6,093 bases of DNA from DATDPY01 sp964395765 (lineage in GTDB: Bacteria; Bacteroidota; Bacteroidia; Cytophagales; Cyclobacteriaceae): the NCBI GenBank assembly GCA_964395765.1, contig CAYNCU010000238.1:1-6093 (forward strand), written 5' to 3'. Of the stretch, positions 1 to 5,139 are shown piece after piece. The notes under the pieces are model-generated. The model made no database searches. It saw only the letters and a list, made by a program, of their open reading frames with translations, and was not told where the DNA came from. A program made the position numbers and the translations under genes. Position 1 is the stretch's first letter. The number at the start of each line of letters is the position of its first letter.

Positions 1-1
1 C

Positions 2-664
2 GATTGTTACCAGCCTGTTGAAAAGAAACTTAAAATAACCAGGAAACTGCTCTGGGTTTTTGCCGATTTCAGGAACCCTGTAAGTATCATTACTAAAAAC
101 GTATTGGTGTTGAGGGACCTGGATATTCTTACAGAACTTGCCGGCTGTAACCTGGTTCATATTTTTTTTTCTATCACATCCATGAATGAAGAGTTACGGC
201 AAAAATTGGAGCCCCGTACGGCCACGGTTCAGAAAAAATTAACGGTCATTGAAAAACTGTCAAAAGCAGGTATTCCGGTAGGGGTAATGATCGGCCCTGT
301 TATACCGGGCCTGAATAATCATGAAATTCCGGCTATCATAAAAGCGGCCGCCAATGCAGGGGCCACCAATGCCGGCTTAAATATTCTCAGGCTAAACGGG
401 GCAGTACAGGAAATATTTAAGGATTGGCTTGCCAGGAACTTCCCTGACCGTGCTGAAAAGATCTGGAACCAGGTTTCCGACGTTCATGCCGGGAAAGTAA
501 ATGATTCGGAATGGGGAAGAAGACTTAAAGGCGAGGGTAAAATTGCCGACGCAATTAAATTCACATTTTCGGCATCTAAAAAGAGATACTTGAATGGAGG
601 GGATAAATGGGCTAAACTGGATTGTTCTCAGTTCAGATCGGGCGGAAATTATAATTTGTTTTAA
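2..664 (+). CDS. Radical SAM protein, PA0069/SPL-like family, C-terminal part (5' end outside window)
   Basis: The reading frame is open from base 2, well upstream of the first internal start-like codon (TTG at 104), so the gene begins outside the window. About 220 codons are visible; the family is usually around 350 residues, so the N-terminal part with the CxxxCxxC iron-sulfur motif is missing here. Family signatures seen are DCYQPVEKKL at the left edge, NPVSIITKN followed by LVLRDLDIL, the EPRTA segment, the GVMIGPVIPGLNNHEIP strand and loop, and a C-terminal tail with the GKVNDSEWGRR and GEGKIADAI pattern. Members belong to the COG1533 group, related to spore photoproduct lyase, and bind S-adenosylmethionine and a 4Fe-4S cluster in the cytoplasm; their substrate is generally not known. 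The partial TIM barrel continues in frame with no break. A run of nine T (162-170) encodes part of a barrel strand and does not disturb the frame. The family call is firm, the reaction unknown. Confidence 0.9.
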   Translation, partial: DCYQPVEKKLKITRKLLWVFADFRNPVSIITKNVLVLRDLDILTELAGCNLVHIFFSITSMNEELRQKLEPRTATVQKKLTVIEKLSKAGIPVGVMIGPVIPGLNNHEIPAIIKAAANAGATNAGLNILRLNGAVQEIFKDWLARNFPDRAEKIWNQVSDVHAGKVNDSEWGRRLKGEGKIADAIKFTFSASKKRYLNGGDKWAKLDCSQFRSGGNYNLF

Positions 665-700
665 AATAAACGGATAGGAAGAAATTTTACGTTTTTTTTC

Positions 701-730
701 TTTTAATTCAATTTTGATTTAATGTATTTG
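701..730 (+). promoter_or_regulatory. Possible weak promoter for the histidine kinase gene
   Basis: The 112-base spacer between the radical SAM gene and the kinase gene is very AT-rich. TGTATTTG at 723-730 differs at one position from the Bacteroidota -7 consensus TAnnTTTG, and a T-rich stretch (701-704) lies at about the -33 distance. This is a weak match. Nothing else is recognisable in the spacer apart from a run of eight T at 692-699. Confidence 0.25.
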
Positions 731-776
731 AAATGATAAATATCCTGAAGATCTTTAGAAATGAATAATTGACGCT

Positions 777-2813
777 ATGATCAGGAAATTTTTTATCCTG
801 TTGATTCCTATACTATATATGGCCGGAGGTAGTGCAACCGGACAAGATAAGATCTTTATATTGGATTCAGCCAGACGAAACCAGGAAGAAATACGTGACT
901 TTATTAAATATTATTATTCGGAAAATATGCCGGATAATATTTCCGGTATAATGAATATTAACCCGGCTGAATTTATTGATTTTAATCAAAAAAAGCTATC
1001 GGGTTTAAACTCTTACTGGCTTCGTTTTACGACAAAAAATAATTCCGGGCATAATCTTAACCTCTGGCTCATTGTCGGCATGGTGGATTATTTCAAATTT
1101 TATTCGCCTGCCGATTCTTTAAAGCCTGTTGTCGGTGGAAACATGACGCCTGCGAAGAATTTGTCGCTGGGCTCCAGAGGCCAGTATTCAGTTCCCATAT
1201 CCCTTCACTCCGGTCAGACAAAAACCTATTACCTGTGGGTAAAGGGCGCTTTTCATGGTTCCCCGGCTTTATTTCTTCATTTGACCAATGCCCAGGAAAT
1301 GGCCGAAATCACCAACCGCCATAACAATAATTTCTGGCAGGGGATTTTTCACGGTATTTTATGGGTGATGATCGTCTATAACATTTTCTTTACCGTGATC
1401 GGGAAGGATAAAACCTATCTTTTCTATGCCTTGTATATGATATCGGTTTCAATTTATTTCCTGGATATATTAGGTTATCTGCAGGAATACGTTTTCCCCA
1501 ATCAACCGATACTCGGGAATTATATTCTCCTGATCATGCAACTGGGGGTAATTTTTTACCTGGTATTCGTGCAGAAATTTTTGAGCCTGGATAAAATTTT
1601 ACCACTATGGAATAAAATCTGTAATTACCTGATTGTCGCCACCTTTATACTCCTGGTTATAAAAGCATCCTATTTTTTGATATTCAGCAAATTCGGGATA
1701 TTCGTATATGTTTCACAGTTAGCGGTGATCCTCGGGGCTTTGTTAACAGTGGGTCTGATCATTGCCCTTTACCGTTCCAAAAGTATATTAGCGCGTTACT
1801 TTATGATTGGATCCATCGCATTGGGAACAGGTCTGGTTATGAGTTCACTGATGTCTTTTTCCAGGGAAGCATTTTCACCAGCTTATTTTTCGTCCATACA
1901 ACTGGGGGTTATATTTGAAATATTATTTTTCTCAATAGGATTGTCCTATAAGATCAGCGAGAACGAAAGGGAAAAAACGAAGGCACAGCAAAAGCTGATC
2001 GTTCAATTACAGGAAAACGAAAGGCTTCAGGCCAATTATGCCCGGGAATTGGAAGACAGGGTTGAGGAAAGAACAAGGGAAATTACGGAACGGCAATCTG
2101 AACTGGAAAGGCAGACCGAGAAACTGGAAGAATTAAATGAAGAAAAGAATCACTTGATCGGGATTGTGGCGCATGACCTCAGGAACCCGCTTACCAGTGC
2201 CTTGTCCCTCGTTAAATACCTTAAGGAAAACCCCGAAAACAATAAGCAGGACTTTCCCGAAACCATAGGTATTGTTAACAGTTCTCTCGAGCGGATGAAT
2301 TCGATGATCGATAAAATTCTGGATATCCGGGCCATTGAATCGCAGACCCTTAATGTTGTTTACGAGGAAATACACCTTCCTGAATTTTTATATGAAATCA
2401 TAAATAATTTTAGCGCAAAGGCGGAGTCAAAATCCATCAGAATATTGAAAGATATTGAACCGGTTGTCATCCGTTCCGACAGGCACTTTCTGACAGAAAT
2501 TGTGGAAAACCTTATTTCCAATGCATTGAAATTTTCACCCGAAGGAAAAGAAGTCCGGATTTCCGCTTGCCGGAATGACAAAAAGATTGTCATTTCAGTA
2601 ACAGACCAGGGCCCCGGTTTTACCGAACAGGATAAAAAGCTCCTATTTCTCAAATATCAACGTTTGAGCGCTAAACCGACCCACGGTGAAAGTTCTACCG
2701 GATTGGGATTGTCTATTGTTAAGAAATTTATTGAGAAATTAAACGGAAATATTGAGCTGGACAGTGAAAGCGGCAAAGGAAGCACTTTTAACCTGATTTT
2801 CGGTAATAACTAA
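777..2813 (+). CDS. 7TMR-DISM membrane sensor histidine kinase
   Basis: A 678-residue sensor kinase, complete by domain content. Residues 1-22 form a signal peptide (hydrophobic core FFILLIPILYMAGG, probable cleavage before Q23). Residues about 27-170 match the periplasmic 7TMR-DISMED2 type, with the characteristic YWLRFTTKNNS strand at 80-90. Seven hydrophobic helices follow at about 186-206, 213-233, 248-270, 281-303, 307-331, 338-361 and 370-392 (7TMR-DISM_7TM). A charged coiled coil spans 393-458. The HisKA motif is AHDLRNP with phosphoacceptor H466. The HATPase_c domain has an N box (ENLISNALKFSP, N578 and N582), a G1 box DQGPGF (610-615) and a G2 box TGLGLS (641-646). All catalytic residues are present, so it should autophosphorylate. 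DISMED2 domains are thought to bind small ligands such as carbohydrates; the actual ligand is unknown. There is no receiver domain and no adjacent response regulator, so the partner must be encoded elsewhere. The leader has no strong Shine-Dalgarno sequence, as is usual in Bacteroidota. Confidence 0.95.
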   Translation: MIRKFFILLIPILYMAGGSATGQDKIFILDSARRNQEEIRDFIKYYYSENMPDNISGIMNINPAEFIDFNQKKLSGLNSYWLRFTTKNNSGHNLNLWLIVGMVDYFKFYSPADSLKPVVGGNMTPAKNLSLGSRGQYSVPISLHSGQTKTYYLWVKGAFHGSPALFLHLTNAQEMAEITNRHNNNFWQGIFHGILWVMIVYNIFFTVIGKDKTYLFYALYMISVSIYFLDILGYLQEYVFPNQPILGNYILLIMQLGVIFYLVFVQKFLSLDKILPLWNKICNYLIVATFILLVIKASYFLIFSKFGIFVYVSQLAVILGALLTVGLIIALYRSKSILARYFMIGSIALGTGLVMSSLMSFSREAFSPAYFSSIQLGVIFEILFFSIGLSYKISENEREKTKAQQKLIVQLQENERLQANYARELEDRVEERTREITERQSELERQTEKLEELNEEKNHLIGIVAHDLRNPLTSALSLVKYLKENPENNKQDFPETIGIVNSSLERMNSMIDKILDIRAIESQTLNVVYEEIHLPEFLYEIINNFSAKAESKSIRILKDIEPVVIRSDRHFLTEIVENLISNALKFSPEGKEVRISACRNDKKIVISVTDQGPGFTEQDKKLLFLKYQRLSAKPTHGESSTGLGLSIVKKFIEKLNGNIELDSESGKGSTFNLIFGNN

Positions 2814-2820
2814 TTAAGGC

Positions 2821-3114
2821 ATGAATTTTGAAACGTACAGAAAATCATTGGTATTATCTTCGCCGCCCGAAATAAATAATTACCTGCTTGCCTTATGGCA
2901 TGATAAAAAGGGTAACTGGAGTAAGGCCCATGAGATCGCACAGGATATCCCAAACGGATATGGTAGTTGGATTCACGCCTACCTGCATCGAAAGGAAGGA
3001 GATCTTTCCAACGCCGGTTATTGGTATGATAAAGCAGGAAGAACGATGCCGGTTTATTCATTGGATGAGGAATGGAATGAATTGGTATTATTTTTCATTT
3101 CGGATGGAAAATAA
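2821..3114 (+). CDS. Small conserved TPR/SEL1-like protein of unknown function (HAYLHRKEGD motif)
   Basis: A 97-residue protein starting seven bases after the kinase stop codon, so probably co-transcribed with it. There is no signal peptide or membrane segment; it should be cytoplasmic. It is largely helical with two helix-turn-helix units: ALWHDKKGNWSKAHEIAQD (24-42) and HAYLHRKEGDLSNAGYWYDKA (52-72). Each has the G-x-W/L-x-x-A spacing seen in TPR and SEL1-type repeats, which act in protein-protein contacts. I recognise the overall pattern as that of a widespread family of small uncharacterised bacterial proteins in which WHD, HAYLHR, EGD, NA and YWY are the constant positions; I cannot give a family number. 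The many conserved His, Trp and Tyr residues are unusual for a plain scaffold and could form a binding or catalytic pocket, but this is inference. A link to kinase signalling rests only on position. Another frame overlapping it (2888-3133) lacks this conserved pattern. Confidence 0.8.
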   Translation: MNFETYRKSLVLSSPPEINNYLLALWHDKKGNWSKAHEIAQDIPNGYGSWIHAYLHRKEGDLSNAGYWYDKAGRTMPVYSLDEEWNELVLFFISDGK

Positions 3115-3118
3115 ATTC

Positions 3119-3153
3119 TTTCGTAAATCGTAATGAAAATAAGAATATATTTG
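3119..3153 (+). promoter_or_regulatory. Bacteroidota-type promoter for the envelope-protein operon
   Basis: TATATTTG at 3146-3153 is an exact match to the TAnnTTTG -7 element recognised by the Bacteroidota primary sigma factor. An imperfect -33 candidate (TTTCG, 3119-3123; consensus contains TTG/TTTG) lies 22 bases upstream, at the long end of the usual spacing. Transcription would begin near 3160, leaving a leader of about 20 bases before the lipoprotein ATG at 3179. The position in the only sizeable spacer ahead of four close-packed genes supports the call. Confidence 0.5.
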
Positions 3154-3178
3154 ATCCCTACAACTAATAAAATCATCA

Positions 3179-3661
3179 ATGAAAAATAAATCATTAAATT
3201 TTATATTGATCCTATTCGCATTCTTTGCCTTTTGCAGCCTGAACAGTTGTAAGAGTACTAAGAAAATGGCCGGCGCCACCAAGGCGCCGGAAAACAAGGA
3301 AGCCACCCAATCGCAAAAACCATCCATGGCAGAAAAGGCTCCTGAAAATAATAATGTTGAAAAGGCAAGCCCGGCTAATGAGACCAGGCTTGAAAATTAT
3401 TTTAATGCAATTGCTTCAAGCCCCTCTGTGGAAACGGCAAATTCAAATATTTCCGAGGCCTTGACAATGTTTGAAACATCGGACGTTCCCGTAATTATCG
3501 CCTTCTTCAGGGAAAACGGAGTAAAAGATTATGATGAACCGACGACCATTAAAAAATACCTTAATTATTTAAAGGACCAGAAAAAAAACCCCAACCGGGT
3601 TGACAAGGTAATTACCAATGATGATGGTAAAATAGTTGAACTGGATTTAATCAAGCGATAA
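3179..3661 (+). CDS. Predicted lipoprotein of unknown function
   Basis: A 160-residue protein and the first gene of the right-hand operon. The N-terminus MKNKS is followed by a hydrophobic core (FILILFAFFAFC) and the lipobox L-N-S-C, giving lipidated Cys24 after signal peptidase II cleavage. The residue after Cys is Lys, then a Ser-Thr-Lys-Lys stretch; I see no clear acidic surface-export signal of the type described in Bacteroidota, so it may face the periplasm. Residues 25-68 form a flexible linker rich in Ala, Lys, Glu, Pro and Asn, with a short repeated element (TKAPENK at 34-40, EKAPENN at 52-58). Residues 69-160 form a compact domain: helices around LENYFNAIASS and ISEALTMFET, the strand VPVIIAFF, the motif YDEPTTIKKYLNYLKDQKK (118-136), and a final strand pair DKVITNDDGKIVELDLI. 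I recognise this as a Bacteroidota-type conserved domain but know of no function. An 8-base GC-only inverted repeat lies within the linker-coding region. Confidence 0.85.
   Translation: MKNKSLNFILILFAFFAFCSLNSCKSTKKMAGATKAPENKEATQSQKPSMAEKAPENNNVEKASPANETRLENYFNAIASSPSVETANSNISEALTMFETSDVPVIIAFFRENGVKDYDEPTTIKKYLNYLKDQKKNPNRVDKVITNDDGKIVELDLIKR
3270..3290 (+). repeat. Perfect GC-only inverted repeat inside the lipoprotein gene
   Basis: CCGGCGCC (3270-3277) and GGCGCCGG (3283-3290) are perfect reverse complements around the five-base loop ACCAA. The eight-pair stem is made only of G-C pairs in otherwise AT-rich DNA, so it should be a stable mRNA hairpin about 90 bases into the coding region. 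No T run follows, so it is not a classical terminator. It encodes part of the linker (A-G-A-T-K-A-P). Confidence 0.75.
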
Positions 3662-3671
3662 ATATATAAAA

Positions 3672-4253
3672 ATGAAAAAATTTGAAGTTTATATAATACT
3701 AATGCTGTGCCTGGCAGGTCTTAGTTTAAGATCCATGGCCCAGGATGATCAGATTTCCCCCGAACGAAAAAAAGCCATTGATTCCCTGGCTTTGGAGAAA
3801 GTTCATGACCTGAGCAAATATATCAGTATTATCGGCAGTAAGGACACCCCTTTTGCAGAGGCTCAGCGGGTTATGGACAGGGCCGCCGAACTATTCGCCG
3901 ACAACAGTGAGATCGGGGTGTCATCGCTGAACCATCCTGAAGTGAATTATTATAAGGTCAGGGAATATTTTCAAAGACTTATGGCTCTGAATTACGATAA
4001 AGTAAATATTCAATGGTACAATATCCATTATATAAGCGATTTAGAAAGACAGCCCGATGGCAAATATGTAGGAGTGATTACCATTTACCAGCGGTTTGAG
4101 GGAATTGGAAAAGAAGGTATGAAATACAAGGATACTACTAAGAAGGATATAACCATTTATGTTGAAAAAAAACAGACCCAGATCAGGGGTAGGATCATCG
4201 ATTTCTGGGACGTTTTGCTGGGCGATATGCGTGTAACAGAAACCACTCCATGA
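3672..4253 (+). CDS. Secreted/periplasmic protein of unknown function, NTF2-like layout
   Basis: A 193-residue protein starting ten bases after the lipoprotein gene. Residues 1-23 are a signal peptide (MKKFEVYIILMLCLAGLSLRSMA) with likely cleavage before Q24, so the mature protein should be periplasmic or exported. The mature part starts with helices (DLSKYISIIGSK at 46-57, AEAQRVMDRAAELFAD at 62-77), then VSSLN, a helix VNYYKVREYFQRLMAL (91-106), and a run of strands: VNIQWYNIHYIS (111-122), GKYVGVITIYQRFEG (130-144), KKDITIYVEKK (157-167) and QIRGRIIDFWDVLLGDM (170-186). Helices followed by a curved sheet resembles the NTF2/SnoaL layout, but no catalytic residues can be assigned. The N-terminal domain of the LRR protein at 5129 appears to follow the same order of elements. 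The TGA stop overlaps the next start as ATGA (4250-4253), implying translational coupling. The family looks Bacteroidota-specific; its role is unknown. Confidence 0.85.
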   Translation: MKKFEVYIILMLCLAGLSLRSMAQDDQISPERKKAIDSLALEKVHDLSKYISIIGSKDTPFAEAQRVMDRAAELFADNSEIGVSSLNHPEVNYYKVREYFQRLMALNYDKVNIQWYNIHYISDLERQPDGKYVGVITIYQRFEGIGKEGMKYKDTTKKDITIYVEKKQTQIRGRIIDFWDVLLGDMRVTETTP

Positions 4254-4720
4254 AATTATGTTTATTCATAACCCTGCTTTTCGCTTCCATCAGTATTAAA
4301 TCTTACGCCCAGGTCATCGGCGAAATGCAAGCCGATGAAGATAAATTCCTGGCCAGAACCAAACAGGTAAACCAGTTTTTCCGTCGTTTCAACGGTGAAG
4401 AGGATGTAGAGGGAAACCGGCTGTATGAGGGCGATAAGGATTACCGTTCTCCCAAACTGAGAAGGGAGTATTTAAAGATTTTATTCGATCAGCAGAGTAA
4501 AAGCATCAATCCCGATCTTCTTAAGGAATTTGTGGATTATGTGACGGATAAAAAAAATCCTTATTATCTTGATTTCCATGGATCGGACTGGACTGCCCAG
4601 GTAGATGTCGAATTCAATTATGACGGAAAAAACCAGAATGGGATATTGTTTATGAAACTGGAACAGGCGGGCTTAGGGTATAAATGGGTGATTGATAATG
4701 TTTATTTTAAAACTTTTTAA
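4250..4720 (+). CDS. Secreted protein of unknown function, probable 5' part of a gene interrupted at the assembly gap
   Basis: Reads as 156 residues, starting inside the previous stop codon (ATGA overlap). Residues 1-20 are a signal peptide ending S-Y-A before Q21. The mature part contains the helix and motif VNQFFRRFNGEED (40-52), DKDYRS (62-67), REYLKILFD (72-80), LLKEFVDYVTDKKNPYYLDF (90-109), then strands around WTAQVDVEFNYDG, GILFMKLEQ and GYKWVIDNVYFKTF (143-156). The frame ends in tandem TAA codons (4718-4723) 39 bases before the run of Ns. I judge the stop unlikely to be the real end: replacing everything after TTT at 4715-4717 with the sequence from 4777 onward continues smoothly as KTF-EEYFIEDTAYTKKF, giving a 276-residue protein with the frame at 4772-5139. 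The function is unknown; it is probably periplasmic, given the signal peptide without a lipobox. The alternative is a genuine 156-residue protein followed by a separate gene whose start lies in the gap. Confidence 0.75.
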   Translation: MKLCLFITLLFASISIKSYAQVIGEMQADEDKFLARTKQVNQFFRRFNGEEDVEGNRLYEGDKDYRSPKLRREYLKILFDQQSKSINPDLLKEFVDYVTDKKNPYYLDFHGSDWTAQVDVEFNYDGKNQNGILFMKLEQAGLGYKWVIDNVYFKTF

Positions 4721-4761
4721 TAATATTTAAACAAGTCAATGGTAATAAATGAGAATGCCCA
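4718..4761 (+). other. Unexplained 44-base segment between the broken gene and the gap
   Basis: This AT-rich stretch begins with TAATAA and ends at the Ns. It interrupts what otherwise reads as one gene. It contains ATG at 4739 opening a short frame (MVINENA) into the gap, in a different frame from the coding sequence after the gap as laid out with ten Ns. Its start loosely resembles the sequence just after the gap (AATAATATTT against AAGAATATTTT). It could be an erroneous contig end, sequence from a variant strain, or the edge of an unresolved insertion. Confidence 0.5.
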
Positions 4762-4771
4762 NNNNNNNNNN
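4762..4771. other. Assembly gap (10 N)
   Basis: Ten consecutive undetermined bases. A round number suggests a scaffold placeholder whose true length is unknown, possibly zero or an overlap. The base after it begins CTTTT, which also occurs at 4713-4717 immediately before the premature stop. Confidence 0.99.
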
Positions 4772-5139
4772 CTTTTGAAGAATATTTTATTGAAGACACT
4801 GCCTATACCAAAAAATTTCTTCATCCCATGAGCCATGAAATAGAATTTATGAACCTGAAGAGAATTTTTGAAAATAAGGATAGCCTTCAACAATATTTTA
4901 TCAAAGGGTATAAGCCCGACCAAATGTCCTTATTTCTTTATGAAGCAGGCCGGGGAAATCTGAAATTCATAACGGTCCGGGATGAAAAATTTCATTTTTT
5001 TCAGATCCCACATTGGTATTTTGAGTTGTCATTTGTGAACCGGGGTGGATATAATTCGGGATGGATGATCACCAACCTGGTAAAATATAAACCTGAAGAA
5101 GAAAAAATGCTGCGTTCCTTTATCTATTATGAAAAATAG
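4772..5139 (+). CDS. Probable 3' part of the secreted protein gene that begins at 4250
   Basis: The frame is open from the gap to the TAG at 5137-5139, giving about 122 residues. The ATG at 4828 lies within a continuous conserved-looking run (KKFLHPMSHEIEFMNLKRIF), so it is an internal Met, and the frame before it (FEEYFIEDTAYT) reads as real protein. This piece has no signal peptide. Visible features are the LHPMSHEIEFMNL motif, a helix ending IFENKD, YKPDQMSLFLYEAGRGNL, the strands FITVRDEKFHFFQI and WYFELSFVNR, and GYNSGWMITNLVKY near the end. The mix of helix and strands, with Phe/Tyr/Trp-rich strands, resembles a second domain following the 4250 fragment. Joined at the shared CTTTT the two make a protein of 276 residues. 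Its last eleven bases overlap the start of the LRR gene, which implies translational coupling. The function is unknown. Confidence 0.75.

Noticed and set aside
162..170. Nine-T run in the radical SAM gene as a phase-variation site
   Set aside because: It encodes a Phe-rich barrel strand of a conserved cytoplasmic enzyme with the frame intact; phase variation is not expected for such a gene.
677..704. Possible terminator after the radical SAM gene (AAGAAA at 679-684 pairing with TTTCTT at 697-702, plus a T8 run)
   Set aside because: The stem is only six A/T-rich pairs with a 12-base loop and the T run lies inside the loop and arm, so it would be too weak for intrinsic termination.
2133..2653. 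Three minus-strand open frames opposite the kinase domain (2133-2375, 2150-2335, 2360-2653)
   Set aside because: They lie wholly opposite the highly conserved HisKA/HATPase_c coding region, show no domain pattern and have no promoter; they are antisense shadows.
2810..3327. Frames 2810-3061 (-), 2888-3133 (+) and 3088-3327 (-)
   Set aside because: They overlap the HAYLHR protein and lipoprotein genes, which have clear family or lipobox patterns; the alternatives have no recognisable features.
4717..4923. Minus-strand frame running through the Ns
   Set aside because: It contains undetermined residues and lies opposite coding sequence; it exists only because the gap was translated.
4828..5139. 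A separate 103-residue protein starting at ATG 4828
   Set aside because: The same frame is open back to the gap with protein-like sequence, the Met sits inside the LHPMSHE motif, and there is no export signal although all neighbours have one; it is better read as the end of the 4250 gene.
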